Origin: a virus
Length of the DNA stretch: 64,000 bases
IMG/VR virus record: IMGVR_UViG_3300045996_003734
Coordinates: 1 to 64,000 of that record
Reading direction: 5' to 3' (one strand)
Numbering within the stretch: the stretch's first letter is position 1; every line of letters starts with the position of its first letter. Both the position numbers and the translations under genes were made by a program. Below, piece by piece: positions 13,894 to 22,465 of the stretch. The notes beneath the pieces were generated by a model. The model was not told the DNA's origin, ran no database searches, and worked only from the letters and a program-made list of their open reading frames with translations.

Positions 13894-14121
13894 GTGACCA
13901 TCAACCTGCACAACTGCCGAATCCTCCTCGCGCTCACGCCCGAGCAGTTCGAGAGGTTCATTGAGGCCTCTCGTGACGGCGCCGCCATCGTGACCACGGC
14001 GGAGCCCGTCCCGCCGAACGACCCGCCGTCGAGCACCTTCCCCGCTGCTCCGGCCGCAACCGCCGAGAGCCCCGACACCTCCGTCCGCAACGTTGTCCCC
14101 CTCCGTCGGGTGGCAGCGTGA
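13894..14121 (+). CDS. Hypothetical early protein
   Basis: 75 residues from GTG at 13894 with AGGAG 10 bases upstream, first gene of the rightward early operon. It starts with TINLHNCRILLALTPEQFERFIEASRDGAA, a short alpha/beta start, and ends with a Pro/Ala-rich tail. It overlaps the next gene by GTGA. No family recognised. Confidence 0.55.
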   Translation: MTINLHNCRILLALTPEQFERFIEASRDGAAIVTTAEPVPPNDPPSSTFPAAPAATAESPDTSVRNVVPLRRVAA

Positions 14122-14396
14122 GCACCCGCTACTCGCAGGTGGCCGCGCGCCCGGTGCCCGTGAAGCCCGAGCCCGAAGCCTCTCCGAAAGAGGCGATCAT
14201 TAAGCTGCTCGACGCGGAGACGCTGGTGACCGAGGCCATCGAGAACCTCGTCCGCAGCCCCGAAAACCTCGAATGCCGGGATGGGGCGGACTCGCTCCTC
14301 GGCGACGCGATGCGACGAATCGCGCAGGCTCGTGCCGTCCTTCACGAGCTGCGCCGCGCCGCGAGCGGGCAGCCCACGATCGCGAGCGTCGGCTGA
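14118..14396 (+). CDS. Hypothetical helical early protein
   Basis: 92 residues from a GTG in a GTGA overlap. Mostly helical (KEAIIKLLDAETLVTEAIENLVRSPENL..., LLGDAMRRIAQARAVLHELRRAA). It shares one base with the following ATG (TGATG). Function unknown. Confidence 0.5.
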   Translation: MSTRYSQVAARPVPVKPEPEASPKEAIIKLLDAETLVTEAIENLVRSPENLECRDGADSLLGDAMRRIAQARAVLHELRRAASGQPTIASVG

Positions 14397-14707
14397 TGGC
14401 CGGCCGGTGCAACTGCTGCGCGCGACCCGTCTCGATCACGGAGGCGAGCCGCTTCCGAACGGTCGTGTACCGCGACCCGCGCTCGGATGCGCCGTACCTG
14501 TATCTCGCGATGTTCGAGTGCCTTTGCCAGAACACGCTCGCCGTTGTGCTGTGGGAGGACGAGGCGACCGCTCTCGAGTCGCACGAGGCAGACGTGGCCG
14601 AAGCCGCCCGCGTCGCCGCCTATGAAAGAGACGAGGCGCCGTACGACCGCGCCGTCACTCGCGGCTTCTTTTCGCTGACTCACGAGCTCGCCAGTCGCGG
14701 GCTGTAG
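14396..14707 (+). CDS. Hypothetical protein with CNCC motif
   Basis: 103 residues from the ATG at 14396. It begins MAGRCNCCARPVS, a possible metal site with Cys residues in FECLCQNTLAVVLWEDEATALE; the C-terminal half is helical and acidic. It is in the rightward operon just ahead of the recombination genes. No family recognised. Confidence 0.5.
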   Translation: MAGRCNCCARPVSITEASRFRTVVYRDPRSDAPYLYLAMFECLCQNTLAVVLWEDEATALESHEADVAEAARVAAYERDEAPYDRAVTRGFFSLTHELASRGL

Positions 14708-14737
14708 GGCGCGCCGCGCCCAGAAGGTTGGGGACTC

Positions 14738-15877
14738 ATGCAATCCACTCTTTTGATTCCTGTTGGGCGCGCGAAGGGCGAGCCGATCGCTACGTGCTCG
14801 CTCGAGAACCTGGACTGGACCATCAACTTCATCGCGAAGAAGCTGCGGGAGGAGCCTACCGGCAGGTTTGCAGCCGAAAACCGGCGCTGGCTTGACGAGG
14901 CGCAGCGCATCTTCTCGGAGCGGAGTGAGGGTGTGGTGGTTGAGGGCCCGACGGCTGGTGCCGCGCCTGCGCCGGCGGCGCGCGCCGCGGCACCGCAGCC
15001 CCTCGTCTCGCCGAGCCAAGCGCTCGCCAGAGTGCCCGTCGGCGTGATTCGTGACGCGGCATCCGTCTCGCAGACTCTGATTCAGGCGGCCGAGCTCGGT
15101 CACCTCGTCTCGCCTGCGCCGGCCGCCGGCAACCTTCCCGAGGGCTGCTCGATCTTGGTGTCCGCCATCATGATCGACCAAAAGCGCGAGACCTATCCGG
15201 TCGGCGGGGACGATGACGACCGCGGTACCGGAGAGCGCGGGCTCAGCAAGGTGGCACTCGACAAGCTCGCCGGCGCGCTCGCGGTCGACTGGGACGACCA
15301 GCGCTCTCGAAGGCTCGATGATGGGTCGCACCCGCACTACTGCCGCTACAAGGCGGTCGGTCGCGTCCGAAACTTCGATGGTTCGTGGCGCACGATTCAG
15401 GGCGAGAAGGAGCTGGACCTCCGAAAAGGTTCGGCCGTCGTCGAAGTCATCGAGACTCAGGCGCTGCGCAAGCAACGGCGCGACGGCGGCGCGAACCAGA
15501 TCGCGCAGAAGCGTCAGCACATCCAGAGCCTGTGCGAGACCGAGGCGCGCCTCCGTGCCATCCGCACGCTCGGGCTCCGCACGGCCTACAACGCGGAAGA
15601 GCTCGCGAAGCCGTTCATCGTGGCGCAGCTCGTGTTCGACGGACGAAGCGAGGACCCGGAGGCGCGCGCCTACTTCCGCGAGCGCATCGCCGACAGCTTC
15701 ATGGGGGCGACCAAGTCGCTCTACGGAGGCGCCACGCCGGCTCCGCAGCTGGTGGAGAGCAAGGGCGACGCGCCGCCCCCGCTGAGCGCGTACGGCGAAG
15801 CGGAGGACGACGACGGGCCGCCCAACTATGGCTTTGCCGAACAGCCCAAGCGCACGGGGACGGGAGGGCCGTACTGA
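14738..15877 (+). CDS. Putative recombination-associated protein upstream of SbcCD-like pair
   Basis: 379 residues. An N-terminal domain (~1-65: LDWTINFIAKKLREEPTGRFAAENRRWLDEAQRIF) is followed by an Ala/Pro linker. Then comes a domain with HYCRYKAVGRVRNFDGSWRTIQGEKELDLRKGS, a short coiled stretch, and ETEARLRAIRTLGLRTAYNAEELAKPFIVAQLVFDG. The C-terminal plan resembles phage single-strand-annealing or recombination-mediator proteins, and the gene is coupled (TGATG) to the SbcD-like nuclease, so an annealing or DNA-end-processing function is likely. I do not recognise a named family with certainty. Confidence 0.55.
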   Translation: MQSTLLIPVGRAKGEPIATCSLENLDWTINFIAKKLREEPTGRFAAENRRWLDEAQRIFSERSEGVVVEGPTAGAAPAPAARAAAPQPLVSPSQALARVPVGVIRDAASVSQTLIQAAELGHLVSPAPAAGNLPEGCSILVSAIMIDQKRETYPVGGDDDDRGTGERGLSKVALDKLAGALAVDWDDQRSRRLDDGSHPHYCRYKAVGRVRNFDGSWRTIQGEKELDLRKGSAVVEVIETQALRKQRRDGGANQIAQKRQHIQSLCETEARLRAIRTLGLRTAYNAEELAKPFIVAQLVFDGRSEDPEARAYFRERIADSFMGATKSLYGGATPAPQLVESKGDAPPPLSAYGEAEDDDGPPNYGFAEQPKRTGTGGPY

Positions 15878-17049
15878 TGCGCCTCCTCGCCTCCGGAGAC
15901 AACCACTTCGCCGAGCACCAGCGGTTCGACGAATGTCTCAAGGTGCACGCCTGGATGGTCGAGCAGGCGCGCGAGGTGAAGGCCGACGTCTTCTTGGACA
16001 GCGGCGACGTCTTCGACGCTGCGAGCACTCCGCGCGAGCGACAGGCCGTCGCTGAGTGGATCGTGGCGATGGCCGAGGTTTGCCCGGTGGTGTTTGCCAA
16101 AGGCAACCACGATCGCCCCCTCGACGTTGCGCTCATGCGCCGCCTGTCGACTAAGCACCCGGTCATCGTCGAGGAGGGCGCGCGCGTGCATCACGTCGCC
16201 GGCGCCGCGATTGCGGTGATGGCGTGGCCCGAGCGGACGCACCTGCTCGCTGCGCTGGGAAGCGCGGCGGCCGCGGACATCGGCATGCGAGAAGCACTGC
16301 AGAGTGTGCTGCGGGGGCTCGGCCAGCAGCTGGGGCAGCACGACGGCCCGCGCCTCCTGCTCGGTCACTTCATGGTGGACGGCTCCATCTCGAGCACCGG
16401 GCAACCGCTGCTCGGCATGCCGATCAACGTGGGCCTCGCCGACCTGGCTCTGGCGCGCGCTCACCTGACGGTCATGGGGCACATCCACATGGCCCAGCGG
16501 TTCGAGCTGCCGGACGCGGGCCCTGCCTTCTACACGGGCTCACCGTTCCGCACCGACTTCGGTCAGCTCGAGGACAAGAGCGTCCTGTACGCCGAGTTCG
16601 AAGGATCCGAGGTCGTCGACCTGATGGCCCTCGCCACACCCGCTCGCGGCATGGTGCACGTGGACGCGCGATGGACTGATACCGCGTTCTACACGGAGGC
16701 CTTCGGTGGCCAGCAGCCGGCGCTAAACCCTGTCGCCCATGCGCTCACGCGGGGCGCCGAGGTGCGGTTCCGCTACGAGGTTGCGGCCGAACAGCGGGAT
16801 GCAGCCAAGGCTGCGCTATCGGCGTACGAGCAGACGCTGCGCAGTCTCGGCGCGCACAGCGTGAAGGTCGAAGAGGTCGTGATCGCGGAGCGCCGCGCGC
16901 GCGCTCCGGAAGTCGCACGAGCGACGAGCGTGCAAGACAAGCTCTCTGCGCACTGGGCATCGATCGGCTTCGAGCCAGGCGATGAGCTGCGGGACGCGCT
17001 GTATTCGAAGGCTGCTGGGGTCGAAGAGGAGGTCCGGAATGCGTCTTGA
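15877..17049 (+). CDS. SbcD/Mre11-like nuclease (calcineurin-type phosphoesterase)
   Basis: 390 residues. The five metallophosphoesterase motifs are visible: GDNH (7-10), SGDVFD (42-47), GNHD (76-79), GHF around 165 and GHIH near 201. Two metal ions would be bound at these Asp/His residues. The C-terminal part (AAEQRDAAKAALSAYEQTLRSLGAH...) matches the capping region that contacts the ATPase partner. It works with the next gene as the nuclease subunit of an SbcCD/gp47-gp46 complex that trims DNA ends and opens hairpins during phage recombination and replication. The ORFs overlap by 11 bases. Confidence 0.88.
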   Translation: MRLLASGDNHFAEHQRFDECLKVHAWMVEQAREVKADVFLDSGDVFDAASTPRERQAVAEWIVAMAEVCPVVFAKGNHDRPLDVALMRRLSTKHPVIVEEGARVHHVAGAAIAVMAWPERTHLLAALGSAAAADIGMREALQSVLRGLGQQLGQHDGPRLLLGHFMVDGSISSTGQPLLGMPINVGLADLALARAHLTVMGHIHMAQRFELPDAGPAFYTGSPFRTDFGQLEDKSVLYAEFEGSEVVDLMALATPARGMVHVDARWTDTAFYTEAFGGQQPALNPVAHALTRGAEVRFRYEVAAEQRDAAKAALSAYEQTLRSLGAHSVKVEEVVIAERRARAPEVARATSVQDKLSAHWASIGFEPGDELRDALYSKAAGVEEEVRNAS

Positions 17050-19483
17050 AAAAGCGGTTTGGCACAACATGGGTCCGCACTCGGACTACGAGCTGGACCT
17101 GACGGCGCTGCCGGATGGCGCGCGCCTGGTGGCGCTCACCGGGCCGAACGGTCGCGGCAAGAGCTTCAGCCTCGAGGCGGCGGTGGCGGGCGCCTGCTAC
17201 CGCACCATGCCCACGCAGGGGACGCTGGCGAAGCGCGCGACAGCCACGGACAGCTGGCAGGAGTCGACGCTCTGCCACGGCGGCCATCGGTACCGCATCA
17301 AGCACCTCGTGAACGGCGGCACAGGCAAGGGCGAGACCCTCTGCCTGGTGGACGACGGCTCCGGCACGTTCGTGCCCGCCTACGGTGGCGGGACCGGCTT
17401 CAAGACGTTCGACGGCTGGGCGGCCCGACAGCTCCCCGATCCGGACGTGCTCTTCGCGAGCGTCTTTGCCGCGCAGCAGCAGGAGGGGTTCATCGCCATG
17501 ACCAGCGGCGAGCGCATCGCCGTCGTCCTGAGGGTGCTCGGCGTGGCGCGCTACGAGCGCATGGCCGAAGCGTTCCGAAAGCGGCGCGCCGCGGCCGCCG
17601 ACAAGCTGGCCGAGCTCGGGCGCCGCATCACCGACATTCGGGGCGGCAGCAAGCCCGTGGCGCTCTGCGAGGCGGAGCTGGAGGCGGCCATCGGCGCGGT
17701 CGCAATGCTGCAGGAGCTGGCAACGGCAGCCGAGCAAGCGCTCGCGGCAGGCAAGGAGAGCGAGGCACATGTCCGCATCGTGGCCACGCAACGGGACGCC
17801 GCGGTGCGGGAGCTCGCTGGCCTGCAGGAGCAGCTCGAGCAGGTGCAGCAGAAGCGCGCACCCGTGGCCGAGCGCGTGAGGAACAACCGCGCCGTGCAGG
17901 CCGAAGGCGACGCGATCCGTGCCGCCGAGGTCCGCGCTGCGGCGCTCCGCGGCGAGCTGGCCGAGCTCGAGCCGCAGGCGGTGGCCGCCAAGGCCGCCGT
18001 CGACGTCGTGCTGGCGCCTTGGGCGGACGTCATGACTCGGCTTGCGACCGAGCAGGAACGCCTCCGTCGTGCGGAAGCGCGGCTCCGCGATGCCGACGCA
18101 GTGCAGGCGGCGAAGACGGAGGTGGCCGCCCTGCGCGACGCCGTGCAAGAAGCGGAGGCCGAAGTAAGCCGCGCGGCCGCCAAGCTCGAGGAGCTGCAGG
18201 CGACCCATCTAGCTGGCGCGGAGGAGCGCATCGGGCAGCTGCGTGGGGGGCTCGACTCGATTCGAGAGGCAGCGTCGGCCAACGTGAACGTGGAAGCGGG
18301 CGACCTCGCGGCGATGGCCGCCGAGAGTCTCGAGGACGACGACACCGCGGTGGCGATGGCGCGCGAGCTGCCGGCCCTCCAGCGCACGGCGCGGGAGCGG
18401 CTCACGGCCGCCAAGACCCGCCACGCCGACGCAATGCGCCAGCTGGCAGAGGCGGAACGGCTCGCTGCGCGAGGCCCCGAAGTGGACGCGGCCGAGGGCG
18501 AGAAGCGCGAGGCCGACGCGGAGCTGCTGCGCCTGCGCGCCGGACACGCCGGGGCGGACGCTGAGGCCCAAGCGACGGCAAAGGCGCACGTCGCGCTGGC
18601 GCTGAAGGCGGACACCGCGCGCGCCGAGCTCGCGACGCTCAAGCCCCTGCTCGACCGCGCCACGCCCCTCGCCAACGCCGAGACCCGGCTGGCGGAGCTG
18701 GAGCCGCAGCTAGCGGCGTTCGACGCGGACGCCTCCCGGCTGGAAGCCGCCATCGCGGCGCTGCCGCCGCTGCCAGCGGTGCCCGAACGCCCGGACCTGA
18801 ACCGCCTCGAGGACGCTGCCGACCGCGCACACAACGCGCTCAGCGCCGGCCAGCAGGGTGTCACCCGCGCGGAGCACGCTCTCGAGCAGGCGCGCGCTGT
18901 CGACGCCAAGGTGGCGGGCCTCGAGGTGGAAGCGGCCACCGCGCAGGCCGAGCTCGAGCACTGGTCACGGCTCGCGCTCGACTTCGGCCGTGACGGCATC
19001 CAAAGCGCGGAGGTCGACAGCGCCGGCCCCGAGCTGACCGAGCTCATCAACGACTTGCTCCGGACCTGCCATGGCCCCCGCTTCACCGTCTCGGTCGAGA
19101 CGCAGCGGCTCAACGCCGACGGCAAGAAGACGATCGAGGAGTGCAACATCCGCGTCATCGACACCGTCGCCGGAACGGACAAGGAGGTGCGCGAGCACAG
19201 CGGCGGGGAGCGCGTCATCCTCGGCGAAGCCATCAGCCTCGCGCTCACGATGCTGGCTTGTCGGCGCGCCGGCTGGGAGCGCCCTACCCTCATCCGCGAC
19301 GAGAGCGCCGCCGCGCTCGACCCCGGCAACGCCCGCGCGTGGGTCGCCATGATGCGCCGCGCCGTCGAGCTCACCGGCGCCGACCGCCTGCTCTTCGTGA
19401 GCCACAGCCCCGAGGTCATCGAAATGGCCGACCACCGCATCGAAGTGGGCGCGCCGAGCGCGACGGAAGCGAGGGCAGCGTGA
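17039..19483 (+). CDS. SbcC/Rad50-like ATPase
   Basis: 814 residues from the ATG at 17039. The ATPase head has Walker A GPNGRGKS (35-42), ABC signature HSGGERVILGEA near 719, Walker B TLIRDESAAALDP near 750 and the H-loop VSHSPEV near 786. The middle ~500 residues are Ala/Glu/Arg-rich coiled coil. No CxxC zinc hook is present; the turn seems to be the Pro-rich ALPPLPAVPERPDLNRL around 575 or another break. That and the short length set it apart from cellular SbcC and closer to phage gp46-like forms. It partners the SbcD-like protein. Confidence 0.87.
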   Translation: MRLEKAVWHNMGPHSDYELDLTALPDGARLVALTGPNGRGKSFSLEAAVAGACYRTMPTQGTLAKRATATDSWQESTLCHGGHRYRIKHLVNGGTGKGETLCLVDDGSGTFVPAYGGGTGFKTFDGWAARQLPDPDVLFASVFAAQQQEGFIAMTSGERIAVVLRVLGVARYERMAEAFRKRRAAAADKLAELGRRITDIRGGSKPVALCEAELEAAIGAVAMLQELATAAEQALAAGKESEAHVRIVATQRDAAVRELAGLQEQLEQVQQKRAPVAERVRNNRAVQAEGDAIRAAEVRAAALRGELAELEPQAVAAKAAVDVVLAPWADVMTRLATEQERLRRAEARLRDADAVQAAKTEVAALRDAVQEAEAEVSRAAAKLEELQATHLAGAEERIGQLRGGLDSIREAASANVNVEAGDLAAMAAESLEDDDTAVAMARELPALQRTARERLTAAKTRHADAMRQLAEAERLAARGPEVDAAEGEKREADAELLRLRAGHAGADAEAQATAKAHVALALKADTARAELATLKPLLDRATPLANAETRLAELEPQLAAFDADASRLEAAIAALPPLPAVPERPDLNRLEDAADRAHNALSAGQQGVTRAEHALEQARAVDAKVAGLEVEAATAQAELEHWSRLALDFGRDGIQSAEVDSAGPELTELINDLLRTCHGPRFTVSVETQRLNADGKKTIEECNIRVIDTVAGTDKEVREHSGGERVILGEAISLALTMLACRRAGWERPTLIRDESAAALDPGNARAWVAMMRRAVELTGADRLLFVSHSPEVIEMADHRIEVGAPSATEARAA

Positions 19484-19818
19484 TGGGCGCGCGCAGCCTC
19501 CCGGACCCCGTGACGCGCGTGCCATTCGGGCAGGAATCGCGGAGCAAAGAGGAGTTCGGGCTTTTGCCAGGGCAGCTCGAGGTGGTGGTGGCACTCGTTG
19601 CCGCCGACTTCACGCAGGTCGGGCCGACGTCCGTGCAGGAGTTCGACCGCCTCGTGGACTGCGACCCTCACTCCTACATGGCCGCGCTCGAACGCGGCGG
19701 CTGGGTTGAGGTCGCGGGCACGCTGCCGCGCACCACCAGCAAGCTCTACCGCTCCACCGCGCGGGCTCGTCGCCTGCTCTGCCTCGAGAGCTGGTCGCTG
19801 CTCAAGGAGATCGCGTGA
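19483..19818 (+). CDS. Hypothetical protein, possible winged helix
   Basis: 111 residues from an ATG sharing one base with the SbcC stop. The part SVQEFDRLVDCDPHSYMAALERGGWVEVAGTLPRTTSKLYRSTARARRLLCLESW looks like a winged HTH with a beta-wing. Coupled to the SbcCD pair, so perhaps a regulator or loader. Not a recognised family. Confidence 0.5.
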   Translation: MGARSLPDPVTRVPFGQESRSKEEFGLLPGQLEVVVALVAADFTQVGPTSVQEFDRLVDCDPHSYMAALERGGWVEVAGTLPRTTSKLYRSTARARRLLCLESWSLLKEIA

Positions 19819-20078
19819 ACCGTCCCACGCTCGACCGTCTCGCCGAGCTGGAGACGCTCGCTCCCGAGGAGGACTGCCCGGCAGACGCCCGCTTCTCCGT
19901 TCCGGCGTCGGACCTGCGAGACCTGCTGGCGCTCATTCCGATCGTGCTGGCGGCGGAGGCGCTCCGGAACTCGCTCGACGCAGACGAGCAGGAGGACCTG
20001 TCCGAGAAAGTTTGCGAAGCATTCGAGGCGTACGACCAAGTTCGCCCCGAGGAGTGGCAGCTGCACCATGGCCGGTGA
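19815..20078 (+). CDS. Hypothetical acidic early protein
   Basis: 87 residues from a GTG in a GTGA overlap. Strongly acidic and helical (LAELETLAPEEDCPADARFSVPASDLRDLLALIPIVLAAEALRNSLDADEQEDLSEKVCEAFEAYDQ). It overlaps the HNH-type gene by 11 bases. Function unknown; acidity may hint at a DNA mimic, but that is speculative. Confidence 0.5.
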   Translation: MNRPTLDRLAELETLAPEEDCPADARFSVPASDLRDLLALIPIVLAAEALRNSLDADEQEDLSEKVCEAFEAYDQVRPEEWQLHHGR

Positions 20079-20568
20079 GGACCCCCGCTACTGCGCCTGG
20101 CTCCGTAAGCAGCCCTGCGCGAAGTGCCTCGCGACGTACGGCATCGAGGTGCATCACCCCCTTTGGGCGACCACCTACAGCCCGGAGGAAGCGCGGCCAG
20201 CTAAGGCGATTCCCGGCGCAAGGAAGGGCAAGGGCCAGCGCTGCCACGACCACTTCGGGCTGCCGCTCTGCCTCAAGTGCCACGTGCCAGGCATCCACAA
20301 CGGCGGCGGTCACTTCGCCGGCACCGCCGTGGAAGAGCGCGAGGCGTGGGAGCGCGAGCAGATTCCGGTGCACCGGCAGCGCTACGCCATGCAGGCGCCG
20401 GAGCCAGCCACGCCGCCGGCACGCGCCAAGCGTTCAATCGCGCCGAGCTCGTGGACGGTGGGCGCGGTGCTCGACCTGCTCCGCAAGGAAGCGCGGCACC
20501 GACCTGCCGACGTAGCTGCAGCTCTTACCGAGGTCGCGGACCTCGTCGAACACGGGAAGGACTTCTGA
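20068..20568 (+). CDS. HNH/Ref-like nuclease candidate
   Basis: 166 residues. YCAWLRKQPCAKCLATYGIEVHHPLW, followed by GKGQRCHDHFGLPLCLKCHVPGIHNGG, has the CxxC...HH...CxxCH layout of HNH-fold proteins related to the RecA-dependent nuclease Ref. In that family the enzyme nicks DNA within RecA filaments. The C-terminal 45 residues (WTVGAVLDLLRKEARHRPADVAAALTEVADLVE) are a separate helical piece. Context with SbcCD-like genes supports a recombination role. Confidence 0.65.
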   Translation: MAGEDPRYCAWLRKQPCAKCLATYGIEVHHPLWATTYSPEEARPAKAIPGARKGKGQRCHDHFGLPLCLKCHVPGIHNGGGHFAGTAVEEREAWEREQIPVHRQRYAMQAPEPATPPARAKRSIAPSSWTVGAVLDLLRKEARHRPADVAAALTEVADLVEHGKDF

Positions 20569-21164
20569 TGCCTAGGCTCTTCAATCGGTTCATCGCCAAC
20601 TTGCTGCCGAAACTGAAGTGGCGCCACTTCGGCGTCGGCGCGCTCCAGGCCTACCTACACGAGGGCGAGCATGCCGAGCAGCGCCTCCATATCTGGCACC
20701 ACGGACTGATTCGGCCGGGAATTCTCGGGCACGGCGACTGCCACGACCACCGCTTTTCCTTCGTTTCCGAGGTGCTCTGCGGCGCCATCGACAACGAGGA
20801 GTGGTTCGTCGAGGAGCACCCCAAAGGCGACTACGACCTCTACGAGGTGGAGAACGCTCGAGCGGCACACGCAAGGCTCGGCAGCCATGACGGTGACGCC
20901 GTTGCGGTCGCCCGCTGTTACGCAGGCCCGCTGCAGCGGACGCTCGTAGTCGACGGCAAGAGCTACGAATTCGCCCGCGGCTCGTTCCACCGTTCAAGCT
21001 GCATCGGCCTCACGGTCACGCTGGTCACCAAGTTCGACCAACGCTCCGACGTCCGGGCGCGCATCCTCTGCCCGCACGGCAAGCCGCTCGTGCACGCCTT
21101 CGGAGGCCCAGAGCCTGACGTTCAGACCGTGCTTCGTGACGCCCAGGAGGCGCTCTGCCGATGA
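20568..21164 (+). CDS. Cupin-like hypothetical protein
   Basis: 198 residues from an ATG overlapping the previous TGA. LIRPGILGHGDCHDHRFSFVSEVLCGAIDNEEWFVEE, followed later by YEFARGSFHRSSCIGLTVTLVTKFD, resembles a cupin or jelly-roll with a His cluster (GHGDCHDH) and a late His. This would be a metal-binding site of dioxygenase or small-molecule-binding type. No named family; an enzyme modifying a nucleotide or protein in the early phase is possible. Confidence 0.5.
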   Translation: MPRLFNRFIANLLPKLKWRHFGVGALQAYLHEGEHAEQRLHIWHHGLIRPGILGHGDCHDHRFSFVSEVLCGAIDNEEWFVEEHPKGDYDLYEVENARAAHARLGSHDGDAVAVARCYAGPLQRTLVVDGKSYEFARGSFHRSSCIGLTVTLVTKFDQRSDVRARILCPHGKPLVHAFGGPEPDVQTVLRDAQEALCR

Positions 21165-21343
21165 AGCGCACCTATCCCCGCTGGGCCTGCACCCACGCTC
21201 GCTTCGCTTGGGAGGGCTCTCCGTACGAGGCTTGCCCGGGCTGCCGGAACCAGGTCCGCCGCTTCTTCCGCCACTGGTCGGCTTTCACCTTGGCCACGGT
21301 GCTCGCGCTGCTGGTGGTGTGCGCCGCGGCAGGTGCCCGGTGA
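21161..21343 (+). CDS. Tiny membrane protein with Cys motif
   Basis: 60 residues with ATGA overlap at its start. The N-terminal half carries WACTHARF...ACPGCRNQVRR (one potential zinc site), and the C-terminal half is a single hydrophobic helix (WSAFTLATVLALLVVCAAAG). It is coupled to the next gene by GTGA. Function unknown. Confidence 0.5.
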   Translation: MKRTYPRWACTHARFAWEGSPYEACPGCRNQVRRFFRHWSAFTLATVLALLVVCAAAGAR

Positions 21344-22047
21344 GCAGCCTTCTCGACAAGATCCGGAAGCTGCTCGCGCTGAGCAAGAGTGCCAACGCGA
21401 ACGAAGCGGCCGCCGCTGCAGCTGCGGCCCAGCGGCTCATGACGGAGCACCAGATCGCCGAGGCGGAGGTCGACGACGGCGAGCTGCACGAACACGCCAC
21501 GCTTTCGGACGACCCTCTCGACACGTTCGGCAAGCGGTCCGTGGTTTGGAAAGAAGTGCTGAGCTCGCAGCTTTGCCTGCTGCATGGCTGCAAGGTCTGG
21601 CGAGAAAGCCTGTACGACGGCCCCACCGTGACCCGGCGTCTGCGCATCGTCGGGCGAGCGAGCGACGTAGGCAACGTGCGTTACCTGTACGCCTGGCTAA
21701 CCAGCGAAGTCGAGCGTCTCGTCCAGAGCAACGGCAAGGGTCGCGGGCAGCGCTACGCGTACAGCTACCGGGTCGGCGCCGTGAACGGGTGCATCGCAGC
21801 CATGTGGGCGGCTCACCGCGAGGTGCGCGCCGCGGCGACTGGTGCCGCCCTGGTTAAGGTCGACTCTCGACGCGCAGAGTCTGAAGCGGAGGCGAAGCGC
21901 GCTGTGGGGCACATCAAACCGGCACGACCGGCGTCCTTCACTCGTGACCCAGACGCTTACCAGCGCGGGGAAGCTGCCGGCCGGAGCCTGCACACCGGCG
22001 CGAAGCTCGGTGCCGCGGGCGCGCGCCTGCTGGGGAGCCGCTCGTGA
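21340..22047 (+). CDS. DUF2786-type protein
   Basis: 235 residues from a GTG in a GTGA overlap. The start SSLLDKIRKLLALSKSANANEAAAAAAAAQRLMTEHQI is the hallmark of the DUF2786 family, found in many phages and mobile elements with unknown biochemistry. The second half (DVGNVRYLYAWLTSEVERLVQ..., YRVGAVNGCIAAMWAAHREVRAAATGAALV) is the family's usual helical extension. It lies in the early rightward operon. Confidence 0.75.
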   Translation: MSSLLDKIRKLLALSKSANANEAAAAAAAAQRLMTEHQIAEAEVDDGELHEHATLSDDPLDTFGKRSVVWKEVLSSQLCLLHGCKVWRESLYDGPTVTRRLRIVGRASDVGNVRYLYAWLTSEVERLVQSNGKGRGQRYAYSYRVGAVNGCIAAMWAAHREVRAAATGAALVKVDSRRAESEAEAKRAVGHIKPARPASFTRDPDAYQRGEAAGRSLHTGAKLGAAGARLLGSRS

Positions 22048-22238
22048 ACGCCGTCGGCAAGGTCCACGAGCTCGACGCCAGCGGGCTCTACGACCCGCAC
22101 CACCGCCACCCGGGGCTAGTGGTCGTCACCATCACCTGCACTCACGAGCAGGCCGAAGCGTGGGGACTCCTTTGGGGCCACCACGTGCAGGCCCTCCCCT
22201 TCATCCCACCTGCCGAGCCGAGCTCGGAGAAGCGCTGA
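22044..22238 (+). CDS. Hypothetical small protein
   Basis: 64 residues from a GTG (GTGA overlap). Compact alpha/beta sequence HPGLVVVTITCTHEQAEAWGLLWGHHVQALPFIP. Unknown function; supported by coupling on both sides. Confidence 0.5.
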   Translation: MNAVGKVHELDASGLYDPHHRHPGLVVVTITCTHEQAEAWGLLWGHHVQALPFIPPAEPSSEKR

Positions 22239-22240
22239 CC

Positions 22241-22465
22241 ATGCCCGAAGAAACCGAGACCGACGAGACGAGAGGAACGACCGTGATGCACAAGGAATCT
22301 GGAGCCGTCGCCACGTTCGAGAACAAGACGGACGCCGACGCAGCCGGCTACACCGTGCCGCTCTCGCAGGACCAGTACGACATGGCCCTGCACATGAACC
22401 GCAAGCAGCGGCGCGCGTGGGCGGGCCAGCAGCGCGGCGCGAAGAAGAAGCCGGTGGGGGCATGA
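22241..22465 (+). CDS. Hypothetical small protein with MNRKQRRA motif
   Basis: 74 residues from the ATG at 22241. The acidic N-terminus (PEETETDETRGTT) precedes MHKESGAVATFENKTDADAAGYTVPLSQDQYDMALHMNRKQRRAWAGQQRGAKKK. The MNRKQRRA signature recurs in many unrelated small phage proteins. It overlaps the ParB-like gene by ATGA. Confidence 0.55.
   Translation: MPEETETDETRGTTVMHKESGAVATFENKTDADAAGYTVPLSQDQYDMALHMNRKQRRAWAGQQRGAKKKPVGA

Noticed and set aside
17551-19671. 706-codon minus-strand frame opposite SbcC
   Set aside because: It is Ser/Ala/Arg-rich shadow coding from the coiled-coil gene, with no domains.
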